A DNA stretch of 22,940 nt from Deltaproteobacteria bacterium (GTDB taxonomy: Bacteria; JAEEML01). Under the pieces are notes generated by a model. The model saw only the letters and a list, made by a program, of their open reading frames with translations. It ran no database searches and was not told where the DNA came from. Each line of letters begins with the position of its first letter. Positions within the stretch are counted from its first letter, which is position 1. The DNA is taken from assembly GCA_016283195.1 (NCBI GenBank), contig JAEEML010000131.1:1-22940 (forward strand). The letters run 5' to 3'. Shown in pieces: positions 8,333 through 16,223 of the stretch. Both the position numbers and the translations under genes were made by a program.

Positions 8333-9226
8333 TTAAAAGAACTCTTTCAGCGTCCGTTCCAGATAGGCAAAATAGCTTTCACCCTCCCCCGGACCGGGGT
8401 CAATAATGACCACTTTAGCTCCCACTATGGCGGCTATTTTTTGGCTGACGGGCCGCGGCTGATAATTCTCCTGGATAATATACTTTATCGGCGCTGCTTT
8501 TAATTCGGCTACTAACTTTTTAACCTGCGCCGGGCCGGGAGCTACGCCCGGCAGCGGTTCAACTGTCGCCACCTGCTTTAGGCCCAGCCAGTGGGTTAAA
8601 TAAATAAAAGAATCGTGGTAACTTACGAGGCGTTTTTGAGCGGCGCTAAGAGCCTGGAATTTACTTTGCCAGAAGGCCTCTTTAGCCGCCGCTTTTTGCT
8701 CAAAAGCATTCAAAAGATCGGCATATTGGGCGCTGTGATCAGGATCGAGCGCTGAGAGCTTTTCGCTGATGGCCCGCGCTACCAGGCGCACTTCTGGCAA
8801 ACTATATAAATAGTGCGGATTGCCCTCAGTATGGACATCGCCCTGCGATCGCTCCACCGGGCCGCGCGGCACGGCCAGTGGGGTAACCACTTTGGAGGCA
8901 TCGAGCAGCCCGGTACCCCCGCTTATTATGCGGCAGTTGCGGGCATTTTTTTGCACCGGCGGCAGCCAGCCAATCTCTAGTTCCATGCCGTTATAGATGA
9001 GCAAATCGGCCCGGCTCACTTTTAAAACATAATCGGGCCGGGGCGAGACAAAGTGGGGATCCTCGCCGTTACTAGCCAGAATATCTACGCTCACCAGGTC
9101 GCCGCCCAGTTCCTTGGCCAAAGCGCCCAAAGTGGGCAAAGTAGCGACAACTTTTAGCTTGGCTATAGCCGCCTCAGGCTGCAAAAAGTTAATTATAAAA
9201 ATCATTAAAATCATCTTTTTAAACAT
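8333..9226 (-). CDS. znuA: Zinc ABC transporter substrate-binding protein ZnuA
   Basis: A 297-residue periplasmic cluster A-I metal-binding protein with a signal peptide (about residues 1-22, ending AAIA). Metal ligands expected for the family are visible: His58 (EDPHFV), His138 (GNPHYL), His204 (SYHDSF) and an acidic residue near the end (Asp276, IIDPGPG). The long His-rich loop of many zinc-specific members is replaced by a short segment with His132. Specificity for zinc rather than manganese is inferred from the zinc-associated neighbours. The start overlaps the znuB end by 8 bases, so it is translationally coupled as the last gene of the operon. MntA/TroA-type manganese binding cannot be excluded from this protein alone. 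Confidence 0.85.
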   Translation of the reverse strand: MFKKMILMIFIINFLQPEAAIAKLKVVATLPTLGALAKELGGDLVSVDILASNGEDPHFVSPRPDYVLKVSRADLLIYNGMELEIGWLPPVQKNARNCRIISGGTGLLDASKVVTPLAVPRGPVERSQGDVHTEGNPHYLYSLPEVRLVARAISEKLSALDPDHSAQYADLLNAFEQKAAAKEAFWQSKFQALSAAQKRLVSYHDSFIYLTHWLGLKQVATVEPLPGVAPGPAQVKKLVAELKAAPIKYIIQENYQPRPVSQKIAAIVGAKVVIIDPGPGEGESYFAYLERTLKEFF

Positions 9227-10091
9227 TGCTGCAATTTCTCCTAAATTTTTTTAAAAAATTAACAACATCCACTAATAAAACTATGGCTATGGCTACTGCC
9301 GCCTGAGCCGGCCCCACCGGAAATTCCAGCACATAAGCCGCAAGATAGCCGCCAAAACCGCTGAGAGCGCCGAAAAGCAGCGCCGCCAAAAACATGGTGC
9401 GTAGATGCCTAAAATGGCGGGCAGCCATAGCCGGCAGGCAGGAAAAGGCAAAGACCGGCAAACTGCCCAGAATCTTGGCCGCTATGGCAATCACCACTAC
9501 CAGCAAGCTATAGAGAATAATCTGAATAAGACGCACCGGCACGCCGGCCGCTTTAGCCATATCATGCCAAAAGAGGGCGCATTTAAAAGCCCGCTCGCCG
9601 TAAAGAAAAAGCGGCACAACAAGGGCACATAGCCCAATCATCAAAAGATAGTCGCTATGTTCCACCAAAACGGCATCGCCCAGCAAAATAGTGCTTATAT
9701 CGTGAATTTTACCGGTAATTTTGCTGCCCACCAGCACGGTGCCGGCGGCTCCGCCCAGGTAGAGGAGAGCCAAAACGGCATCCGGCGTGGGCGACCTCCG
9801 CATGAGCGGCCCGCTTACGGCCAAAAGTAAAAGGGTAAAAACAACGCTGCCCAGGATAACCAGGCTGCCCGCAATGTGCTCAAAACCCCATAAGGTCAGT
9901 AGCCACATGGTCAGCACCGCTCCCAAGCTGGAAATTTGCCCCAAAGCCGCGCTCAAAAACACCCGCCGCCCGAGGAAAATATAGACGCCAACAGCGCCCA
10001 GCATGGCGCCGGCCAGCGTGCTGGTGATAACGGCCTCGCGGAAGAAGGCAAAATCAGCAAAAAACTGGGCGATTTTACTAGCTAATTCCAT
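9219..10091 (-). CDS. znuB: Zinc ABC transporter permease ZnuB
   Basis: A 290-residue polytopic inner-membrane protein of the ABC-3 permease family, with roughly eight to nine hydrophobic segments. The family's early segment with a Gly-rich turn (TSTLAGAMLGAVGVYIFLGRR split by conserved Gly/Arg) and the C-terminal VLEFPVGPAQAAVAIAIVL are recognisable. It forms the membrane channel that receives metal from ZnuA and is driven by ZnuC. GGAG lies 8 bases upstream of ATG 10091. The start overlaps the znuC end by 10 bases and the end overlaps the znuA start by 8 bases, which implies tight translational coupling. Confidence 0.88.
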   Translation of the reverse strand: MELASKIAQFFADFAFFREAVITSTLAGAMLGAVGVYIFLGRRVFLSAALGQISSLGAVLTMWLLTLWGFEHIAGSLVILGSVVFTLLLLAVSGPLMRRSPTPDAVLALLYLGGAAGTVLVGSKITGKIHDISTILLGDAVLVEHSDYLLMIGLCALVVPLFLYGERAFKCALFWHDMAKAAGVPVRLIQIILYSLLVVVIAIAAKILGSLPVFAFSCLPAMAARHFRHLRTMFLAALLFGALSGFGGYLAAYVLEFPVGPAQAAVAIAIVLLVDVVNFLKKFRRNCSNV

Positions 10092-10753
10092 GATATCTTC
10101 TCCAAAACCGCCTCTTTGGTTCCCTGATAAAAAGTGCCTTCATGAAAAGCCAGAATATGGGTAAAAGCAGCAGGTTTTTGCTCCAGATGGTGCGAAACCG
10201 CCACCACCGCAAGCTCATGCTCCCGGCTGTACTTAGCCAAGAGTTCTAAAATCAGGGCCGCGTGGCGCTTATCCATAGCGGCTGTGGCTTCATCGAGCAA
10301 AAGCAATTGCGGAAAACGCACCAAAGCCTGGGCCAAAAGAGCGCGCTGCCGCTCGCCTGGCGAAATCTCGTGGAAGGAGCGATTTTGTAACTCCGTAAGA
10401 TTAAAGGCTTTTAATACTTCTTCTATTTGCGCCCGGTGGCGGCGATAATAAAATGGCCGCCACACGGATGAGCCGCTTTCCAGCCCCAGTGCCACCACGT
10501 CACTGACCGTTGCCGGAGCAATATTGGCGGCATCGCCAAGTTGGGCAAAATAAGCGCGATTTGGCGTTAGGTGGCAGGAGCCGCCAAGCGGCGGCAAAAA
10601 ACCTAAAAGCGTTTTTAGTAAAGTGGATTTCCCGCAGCCGTTTTCACCAATAATAGCCCAGATTTCGCCCGGCTCCACCTGCCAGCTAAGCGGCGCGGTA
10701 AGCGGCTTTTCGCGGCCAAAGGATAATCGCTCTGTTTCCAGAATATTAGTCAT
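10082..10753 (-). CDS. znuC: Zinc ABC transporter ATP-binding protein ZnuC
   Basis: A 223-residue ABC ATPase. It shows Walker A GENGCGKST (36-44), the signature ISPGERQRA (130-138, a variant of LSGGQ), Walker B LLLLDEATA (150-157) and the H-loop His in VAVSHH (188). It powers the ZnuB channel. I chose ATG 10753 (MTNILETERLSFG), where the ABC fold normally begins; the frame is open to 10849 but that extension runs through the tail of the upstream gene. ATG 10762 is an alternative, and neither start has a strong Shine-Dalgarno. The start overlaps the end of the His-rich lipoprotein gene by 8 bases, consistent with termination-reinitiation. Confidence 0.85.
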   Translation of the reverse strand: MTNILETERLSFGREKPLTAPLSWQVEPGEIWAIIGENGCGKSTLLKTLLGFLPPLGGSCHLTPNRAYFAQLGDAANIAPATVSDVVALGLESGSSVWRPFYYRRHRAQIEEVLKAFNLTELQNRSFHEISPGERQRALLAQALVRFPQLLLLDEATAAMDKRHAALILELLAKYSREHELAVVAVSHHLEQKPAAFTHILAFHEGTFYQGTKEAVLEKISWN

Positions 10754-11537
10754 GGTGATGCTCATCTTTGTGTTCATGCTCGTGCTCTTCGCCTTCCGCT
10801 TCCAAGGTGGCGTGGGCGCTAAAGAGGTCGGTAAATTCGATATCGCCATCTATTACCTCGGCGAGTTCATTTAGCATTTCGCCCAAAATTTCTAGCTCAA
10901 AGGAAAGCTTCTGCTTTTCCGCGCTCTTCCGAGTGATATTAAGCTCCAGCGGGTGACTTATGGTGATTTCTTCCTGATGCACTTCTCCATCATGCTGATG
11001 ACTATTGCTAAAAGTTAGCTCACTTGAGCCGTCCAGCACTTTTAGCTCCACTTGGTCGATGGTGAGGCTGATTTTATTAATTTCGCCATAAGAGAGCGGA
11101 ATTTCCGGTAAATTGCCAAATGACACTTCCTGATTTAAAGCCGTAAGCAGCGCACTATGGTCACAGGAAATTTTGGCCACCTCTTGTAACTTACTGGTAG
11201 CGCCGCTAAGTTTTTTCTTTATCTCGTCGATACTTTCGACCTGATCGGAATTTTTTATGTGGCAGTGGCCGGCATGGCAGTTATAGTAGGGCTCCGGCGG
11301 GTTATTTATGTCAAATTCCACCGCTTTCCCGCCGCTAACTGTTTCATTATAAAGGGCAATTTCACTAATATGCAGCTTTAGTGAGTTTAAGCTGTAAGGC
11401 GCGATTTTTTCATCTTCGTCTCTAACTATTTTGGCAGTTAAGGCCAAATCAAGCATGGCTCCCGCTTCACCAGAGCCGCAGGCGGTAAGAGAGTTAAGAG
11501 TTAAAATTAAAGCTAAAATATTAATAATCTTTTTCAT
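10746..11537 (-). CDS. His-rich lipoprotein, probable periplasmic zinc-binding protein
   Basis: A 263-residue lipoprotein with lipobox LTAC (Cys20); Gly at +2 favours the outer membrane. Two putative metal sites stand out: the dense motif CHAGHCH at 87-93, and a His/Glu tail (HEHEHKDEHHHD) at the extreme C-terminus, with HQHDGEVH in between (about 184-191). I recognise no named family. Its position between the outer-membrane barrel gene and znuC, with coupling to znuC by an 8-base overlap, makes periplasmic zinc buffering or hand-over the likely job; this is inference. The Shine-Dalgarno GAGGTG lies 5 bases upstream of ATG 11537. The C-terminal His tail resembles the His loops of zinc transporters that ZnuA here lacks. 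Confidence 0.8.
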   Translation of the reverse strand: MKKIINILALILTLNSLTACGSGEAGAMLDLALTAKIVRDEDEKIAPYSLNSLKLHISEIALYNETVSGGKAVEFDINNPPEPYYNCHAGHCHIKNSDQVESIDEIKKKLSGATSKLQEVAKISCDHSALLTALNQEVSFGNLPEIPLSYGEINKISLTIDQVELKVLDGSSELTFSNSHQHDGEVHQEEITISHPLELNITRKSAEKQKLSFELEILGEMLNELAEVIDGDIEFTDLFSAHATLEAEGEEHEHEHKDEHHHD

Positions 11538-11552
11538 AATTCACCTCAAATA

Positions 11553-12824
11553 TTAGTAGTTATGGGCCGGATGACTGCCGGCTGTAAATTCTAAAGCCAA
11601 AAAGAGCGCCCAGATGGGTTTATCAAGCCATTTGGGAATATCGACCGAAGCCTGCCCGCGAATACGCGTAAAGTGCGAAGGCGTCCAGGTGAGCTGGTAA
11701 GCCGCCCGCCAGCGATCTTTGGTCCAGGCCGGGTCTAGGTAATCATTTAAAAGGCCGCTGCCATATTCGCCGCGAACAGCAGTACCGATAAATTTATTAA
11801 TCTGCCATAAGAGCTCCGCATAGCCGGCGCCGTCAAAGAGCATGTCGCCGGGAATCTGGCGAGTGCGCAAAAAGATTTCCGCCTGCAAAACAATGAACAT
11901 TTCCGGGTATTTAGCCGGCGAAAACTTTAGATGCAAATCGCTGGCATAAATATTAGTGCGGTTGCCCCGGCCGGTATTGTTGGGGCCAAACTGAGCGCTT
12001 ATGCCCCAAAAGAGGCCAACTTGCTTACCCATGGCAAAAAACTGTTTTATGGCCGCCGTATAGAGAAAATCGCTAAAGCCGGTAATCTCATTTTCGGTAT
12101 TTAAAAAGCTGCGGTTGCTGGCACTGGAGGTGGACATCTGGGCCGAGCCTACAATCTCCACATACCAAGGCAAGGGAGTGAGCCAGGAGATCTCGAGTCC
12201 CAGGCCGCGGTTACCTTCCGAGCCATACATTTTGCCGATAACAAAGGGCTGATCGACAAAATCCCAGCTATGGGGATGAGTGGCATTGAGGCGGCCGATA
12301 CGCGATAAAAACTGGCCGGCGCGCACTTGCAAACCGCCGGGCAAAGCCAGAGTAGTGACATAAGCCTCTTCCAGCTCCACGCCGGCAAGCGAAAAGACCA
12401 AATTGGCATCCGTGCGGAAGATATGGTCAACAGCTGCCCCCATATAGAGCTCAAGTTGCTGTAAATTAAATCCCAGCTTAGTTGGATCGTGAGCCCCTGT
12501 TTGCAGATTATCGGCCGAAAACCAGGCCAGAGCGAAATCGCCGGTGAGGGCAATATCTAAACTTATTTTTTGCATAAATGATTGAAATTTTTCCTTAAAA
12601 TTTTGTGGTTTTGTTTCCTCCCTGGTGGTTGGTTCATCATTTTTCTCTTCATTAAAAGCGCCATCTATGGCCGCTTCTTCGGCGGCCGAAAGGGGCGCCG
12701 AAACTTCCGAAGCGCCATCAGCTACATAGGCTTCGTCGCTCATACTATCAGTGGTAGCATCTATACTACCAGGCGCTGCCGCTACCATAAGGGGCAGCAG
12801 CGCCATTAAGTAAAATGGATACAT
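11553..12824 (-). CDS. Outer-membrane beta-barrel protein of the zinc-regulated receptor type
   Basis: A 423-residue protein with a signal peptide (about residues 1-18) and an acidic, low-complexity N-terminal stretch (about 20-75). A beta-barrel-like domain of alternating aromatic and polar residues follows, ending in a terminal Tyr as outer-membrane proteins often do. The stretch ELEEAYVTTLALPGG, a VRAGQFLSRIGRLN segment and HPHSWDFVDQPFV closely resemble, from memory, proteins annotated as zinc-regulated outer-membrane receptors. No TonB box or plug domain is obvious, so a porin-like barrel is likelier than a classic TonB receptor. GAGGTG ends just before ATG 12824; the in-frame GTG at 12830 overlaps that site and is less likely. 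The lipoprotein gene follows after 15 bases. A hairpin lies in the leader at 12841-12868. Confidence 0.75.
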   Translation of the reverse strand: MYPFYLMALLPLMVAAAPGSIDATTDSMSDEAYVADGASEVSAPLSAAEEAAIDGAFNEEKNDEPTTREETKPQNFKEKFQSFMQKISLDIALTGDFALAWFSADNLQTGAHDPTKLGFNLQQLELYMGAAVDHIFRTDANLVFSLAGVELEEAYVTTLALPGGLQVRAGQFLSRIGRLNATHPHSWDFVDQPFVIGKMYGSEGNRGLGLEISWLTPLPWYVEIVGSAQMSTSSASNRSFLNTENEITGFSDFLYTAAIKQFFAMGKQVGLFWGISAQFGPNNTGRGNRTNIYASDLHLKFSPAKYPEMFIVLQAEIFLRTRQIPGDMLFDGAGYAELLWQINKFIGTAVRGEYGSGLLNDYLDPAWTKDRWRAAYQLTWTPSHFTRIRGQASVDIPKWLDKPIWALFLALEFTAGSHPAHNY

Positions 12825-12840
12825 TTTCACCTCAGTTTTG

Positions 12841-12868
12841 CCGACAAATACACCAATGTATCTATCGG
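12841..12868 (-). promoter_or_regulatory. 12-bp inverted repeat in the leader of the barrel gene
   Basis: CCGACAAATACA (12841-12852) faces TGTATCTATCGG (12857-12868) across a 4-base loop. The two imperfect positions become G-U pairs if the minus strand is transcribed, giving a 12-bp RNA stem directly upstream of the Shine-Dalgarno. It could be a Zur-type operator (DNA palindrome) or an RNA element that sets expression of the barrel relative to the first gene. Confidence 0.45.
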
Positions 12869-12903
12869 ACTGCTATTTAATTTTTGCTAATTTTTCAAAA
12901 ATA

Positions 12904-13326
12904 TTAAGCAGATGGAGGCGAATGTTTGGGAGCTATGGCTAGTACGCCGCAGCTCTTAAAGGGGCCCAAAGCATAACTAGCCACTGCACCGGTGGGTAAA
13001 AACGACTGCTGCCGGCTGGCGGCAGCCTGTAAAGAAGCGGTGCCGCCAAAGTGGGCGGCCAGGCTTAAAAGACAATGATTATCCTCGGTGGTAACAATAT
13101 TTTCGCTGAGAGAATTGAGATTTAAAGCACGGCCGGTGGTGCGTAAAATATGGTAATTAGCTGCATCTTCCGGCAAAAGAGAGTGGTGACCGCTCACCAT
13201 GTGCAGCGGCATGGCAATAAAGAGCAGGGCCTGGAACAAAGCCAAAACGCCGGCTAGACTTCTAAAGTTAGCTCCCGCCGCCGGCAAAAGGCGCAAACGG
13301 GAATATTTGTTAGTCTGCTCTTTCAT
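12904..13326 (-). CDS. Small exported or membrane protein, first gene of the zinc operon
   Basis: A 140-residue protein with one strongly hydrophobic segment at about residues 21-42 (LAGVLALFQALLFIAMPLHMV), either a long signal peptide or a membrane anchor. A periplasmic part with a HH pair (SGHHSL), DNHCLLSLAAHFGG and two further His/Cys sites follows. I do not recognise the family; the pattern loosely recalls small DUF2946-like proteins found near metal transport genes. ATG 13326 is used, but no good Shine-Dalgarno precedes it. GGAG lies 5 bases before an in-frame TTG at 13344, which may be the true start. A strong promoter lies at 13368-13396. The barrel gene follows after 79 bases. Confidence 0.55.
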   Translation of the reverse strand: MKEQTNKYSRLRLLPAAGANFRSLAGVLALFQALLFIAMPLHMVSGHHSLLPEDAANYHILRTTGRALNLNSLSENIVTTEDNHCLLSLAAHFGGTASLQAAASRQQSFLPTGAVASYALGPFKSCGVLAIAPKHSPPSA

Positions 13327-13367
13327 TTTTAACCACGGGTACAAACCCGCTCCATTCTCGGCGCGGC

Positions 13368-13396
13368 AAAATAAAACCATTGCCAGATGATGTCAA
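13368..13396 (-). promoter_or_regulatory. Strong promoter of the zinc operon
   Basis: On the minus strand TTGACA (13391-13396), a 17-base spacer and TATTTT (13368-13373) form a near-consensus sigma-70 promoter. Transcription would start near 13361. The short leader contains a CGGGT/ACCCG stem-loop (13337-13350) between a GGAG and the ATG at 13326. Confidence 0.6.
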
Positions 13397-13448
13397 GAGC
13401 GCATAGCGTTGTTTGCTTATTTTGGGCTTAGGAGCAATTTATTTGTTA

Positions 13449-13477
13449 TTGTCAGCCCTCTTTTAACCTTATATTAT
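13449..13477 (+). promoter_or_regulatory. Promoter of the PPC-protein/aroA operon
   Basis: TTGTCA (13449-13454), a 17-base spacer and TATTAT (13472-13477) lie about 30 bases before ATG 13510. It is divergent from the zinc promoter, with about 50 bases between the two -35 boxes. Confidence 0.6.
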
Positions 13478-13509
13478 TCTGACGCCGCTTGTGGCCAGGA
13501 GGTAAAAAA

Positions 13510-13929
13510 ATGCAATATAAAGCCGTAAATAATACTTATTTTGTGACTCTTGCTCCCGGGGAGGAAATTGTCTCCTCGCTCGAAAATTTTTGCCGGGAAA
13601 CCGGCGTTAAACTGGCCTCTGTCAGCGCTATCGGCGCGGTGAACGAGATAGAAATCGGCCTCTTTCATCCGGCGGAAAAACGCTATGAAAAAGAGACCTT
13701 AAAGCGCGATTTTGAGATAACCGCGCTACTCGGCAACATTACCCAAAAAGATGGAGAACCCTACCTGCACCTGCATATTACTGTAGCCGATGAGAGCCGC
13801 CATGCCTTTGGCGGCCACTTAAACCGCGCCGTGGTGAGCGCCGCCTGCGAGATTATTGTGCAAAGCTTTGTCGGAGAAGTGGGCCGCGTTTTTAATGAAA
13901 AAATCGGGCTCAATATCTGGAAATTTTAA
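13510..13929 (+). CDS. PPC/DUF296 domain protein (PD1-like DNA-binding family)
   Basis: A 139-residue single-domain protein. The family signature is visible as YLHLHITVADE (residues 85-95) and FGGHLNRAVV (100-109). His87, His89 and His103 correspond to the metal-binding histidines found in bacterial DUF296 structures. Plant relatives bind AT-rich DNA through an added AT-hook, absent here, so a DNA-binding role is not shown. ATG 13510 is set by CAGGAGGT a few bases upstream; an in-frame ATG at 13489 lies before that site. The stop codon overlaps the aroA start in TAATG, so the two are translationally coupled. Why this protein is paired with a shikimate gene is unclear. Confidence 0.85.
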   Translation: MQYKAVNNTYFVTLAPGEEIVSSLENFCRETGVKLASVSAIGAVNEIEIGLFHPAEKRYEKETLKRDFEITALLGNITQKDGEPYLHLHITVADESRHAFGGHLNRAVVSAACEIIVQSFVGEVGRVFNEKIGLNIWKF

Positions 13930-15140
13930 TGACTTTAACTATTTACGCCCCATCTGCCAAAAGCCTCACCCAGAGAGCACTTATACTCTCGGCTCTCTCT
14001 GAGGGCCCTTCTCTCTTAAATAAGCCCCTTATTTGTGACGATACGCTCTTTTTGGCTGCCGCCTTAAAAAAGCTGGGAGTGGAAATTAGCCAAAAAGCCG
14101 ATAGCTGGCAGATAGCCGGCCGGCCGGCTGAGTTTTTAGCCCCTAAGAAGCCGCTTGATGTGGGCGCCGCCGGCACAGCTCTTCGCTTTTTGGCTGCTTT
14201 TTCGCTCTTTTTGCCCTTTTCTTTTCGCCTGACCGGCGCTAGGCGCCTTAGCGAGCGGCCTATACAGCCGCTACTCACTTTTTTGCAAAATTTGGGTATT
14301 AAGGCCGAATTTGAGCGCAGCGCAGACAGTTGGAGTATTTTATTAAATGGTCAAAATAAAAGAGCAATAACCAAAGAGCCGCTCGCCGTTTCGGTGGCGG
14401 AGAGCAGCCAGTTTTTGAGCGGCTTACTCATGGCGGCGCCCCTTAGCGGGCAAAAAATGCGCTTTAGGCCGGCCGGCGCTCCCGTCTCCTGGCCCTATGT
14501 GGAAATGACCAAAAAGATGATGGCCCTTTGGGGCGGGAGCGTTATGGATGACGGCCAGGTTATAACTATCTCAAGTGGCTGTTATCATGGCATAAATTAT
14601 AGCGTGCCCGGCGACTTTTCGGCGGCGGCTTATATTTGGGCGGCGGCCAAAATCCGCCGCGTAGAGGTGAATATTCCCAACTGCCTGGCCAGCGGCATGC
14701 AGCCCGATGAGCACATTTTGGCATATATGAGCCAAATAGAGCGCGGCGAAAAGGTGACTATAAACTTGAAAGAGTCGCCCGATCTTTTGCCGCCGCTGGC
14801 TGTTTGGGCTCTTTTTGCCGGAAAACAAGTTGTTTTTACTAATATTTCTCATGTGGATTTAAAAGAGTCGCCGCGCGGGGCAATGCTGGCTAATGAGCTC
14901 AGGAAAGTGGGGGCCAATATAAGCTGGGACGGCTCTACTTTGGCTATTAACCCGGCACCATTACATAGTGGTGCTATGCTAGAGACAGCCGGTGACCACC
15001 GCCTGGCTATGGCTTTTGGGCTACTTGGCCTCTTTTTGCCCCAAATAGCTATAGATGACCGGGAATGTGTAGCCAAATCCTACCCGGAATTTTGGGAGAT
15101 GCTGGGCGAGCTGGAGCACGTTCATAGCCAGCAGTGCTAA
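13929..15140 (+). CDS. aroA: 3-phosphoshikimate 1-carboxyvinyltransferase (EPSP synthase)
   Basis: A 403-residue enzyme that joins phosphoenolpyruvate to shikimate 3-phosphate, the sixth step of aromatic amino-acid synthesis. Landmarks: SAKSLTQRALIL near the N-terminus (substrate Lys), DVGAAGTALRFL (the PEP-site NAGT-like motif), RLSERPIQPLL, SSQFLSGLL, PGDFSAAAYIW, ESPDLLPPLAV (catalytic Asp), LKESPRGAML, DHRLAMAFGL and VAKSYPEFWEML. The usual KES(D/E)R motif reads KESPR, with the catalytic Glu kept. The protein is slightly shorter than the common 420-430 residues. The start overlaps the preceding stop by 1 base. The stop overlaps the LysR gene's stop tail-to-tail by 4 bases. Confidence 0.93.
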   Translation: MTLTIYAPSAKSLTQRALILSALSEGPSLLNKPLICDDTLFLAAALKKLGVEISQKADSWQIAGRPAEFLAPKKPLDVGAAGTALRFLAAFSLFLPFSFRLTGARRLSERPIQPLLTFLQNLGIKAEFERSADSWSILLNGQNKRAITKEPLAVSVAESSQFLSGLLMAAPLSGQKMRFRPAGAPVSWPYVEMTKKMMALWGGSVMDDGQVITISSGCYHGINYSVPGDFSAAAYIWAAAKIRRVEVNIPNCLASGMQPDEHILAYMSQIERGEKVTINLKESPDLLPPLAVWALFAGKQVVFTNISHVDLKESPRGAMLANELRKVGANISWDGSTLAINPAPLHSGAMLETAGDHRLAMAFGLLGLFLPQIAIDDRECVAKSYPEFWEMLGELEHVHSQQC

Positions 15141-16018
15141 GGCCCCGCCAAAACTGCCCGCAATTCTTCCATAAAAAGCTCAGACACCGGCGTAAACTGC
15201 TGATGCTTTTTCCATATAATATACATTTTCGTCTCCAGCCTGGGTGCCAGCGGTCTGAAGCATAATTCACTTCCGGAAGAGGTATCGGCCAGTTTATCAA
15301 ACGTCAGCATATACCCAAGGCCTTCCCTGACAAAGACACTGCCGTTATAAAAAAGATTCAAGGTGGTAAATATATTCAGTTTTTCAACTTTATCTCCGCA
15401 CCAGCGCGGAAAATCTGTATGAATTGCCTGCACCGAACAGATGAGTGGCAAACCGATTAAGTCTTCGTAATAAATAGATTTCTTCTCAGCCAGCTTGCTG
15501 TCTTTGCGCATGACAACGCCCCAGACATCGGGTATGGGAATTTCGATATAATTATATTTTGCCAGATCCGGCGCCTCGCAAATCAGCCCAAAATCCAGCT
15601 GTCCGCGATTTAATCTTTCGGCCACCTGTTCAGTATTGCCGCTCGTTAAGTGATAGCGAACCCCCGGGTATTTTGCTAAAAATGATTTCACCGCCTGGGC
15701 AATATAGCGAATTTGATAAGATTCCGCACAACCGATGTAGATATCTCCGCCCGTGATATCATCCAGCGCTTGAAATTCCCCCACCGTTTTGTCAATCATG
15801 GCCACGATATCTTCTGCGCGCTGCAATAGTAGCATACCTTCTTCGGTCAGATTCATGCTGGCACTGCCGCGCCGAAAGAGTTTTTTACTAAGCTCTTCTT
15901 CCAGCTCTTTCATTTGCTTTGATAAAGCCGGCTGCGAAATATGAAGCCGCTCTGCCGCCCGTGTCATATTGCCCTCGCGGGCAATCACGATAAAATTTCT
16001 TAAAATCCGCACTTCCAT
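15137..16018 (-). CDS. LysR-family transcriptional regulator
   Basis: A 293-residue regulator. The N-terminal winged helix-turn-helix covers about residues 1-60 (MTRAAERLHISQPALSKQMKELEEEL), and a periplasmic-binding-like effector domain follows from about 88 (DIYIGCAESYQIRYIAQAV). I chose ATG 16018 because AGGAGG lies 11 bases upstream; the in-frame GTG at 16030 overlaps that site. It is divergent from the lipoprotein hydrolase gene. The perfect palindrome at 16039-16059 in the shared region is its probable binding site, so it likely controls itself and the hydrolase. The effector is unknown. Confidence 0.92.
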   Translation of the reverse strand: MEVRILRNFIVIAREGNMTRAAERLHISQPALSKQMKELEEELSKKLFRRGSASMNLTEEGMLLLQRAEDIVAMIDKTVGEFQALDDITGGDIYIGCAESYQIRYIAQAVKSFLAKYPGVRYHLTSGNTEQVAERLNRGQLDFGLICEAPDLAKYNYIEIPIPDVWGVVMRKDSKLAEKKSIYYEDLIGLPLICSVQAIHTDFPRWCGDKVEKLNIFTTLNLFYNGSVFVREGLGYMLTFDKLADTSSGSELCFRPLAPRLETKMYIIWKKHQQFTPVSELFMEELRAVLAGP

Positions 16019-16038
16019 AGTAGCCGCCACCTCCTGGT

Positions 16039-16059
16039 GTTATTCTAAAATAGAATAAC
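16039..16059. promoter_or_regulatory. Perfect palindrome, probable LysR operator
   Basis: Arms GTTATTCTA and TAGAATAAC (9 bp each) are separated by AAA, fitting the T-N11-A rule of LysR sites. It lies 20 bases from the LysR start codon. A second, weaker half-palindromic patch (TGAAAT...ATTTCA) follows at about 16060-16090. Confidence 0.7.
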
Positions 16060-16223
16060 ATGAAATAAAATATAAATATTGGATATTTCATCCCCATAGC
16101 GGTATCAGCATATTGTAAGGGCGCGGCGCCTTGGCTAAAGGCCGCCGGCCATGCCGGCAAGCTATTGGGGGCAGCCAGGCATGGATCCCCCAACAATTAC
16201 CCCCCAAAACAGCGAGGTATTTT

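Noticed and set aside
8321-8503. 60-codon plus-strand frame
   Set aside because: It lies opposite the znuA C-terminus and has no start signal.
16131-16223. N-terminal extension of the hydrolase
   Set aside because: The extension reads through a hairpin-rich, repeat-like leader; the signal peptide and lipobox begin at 16224 behind a GAGG.
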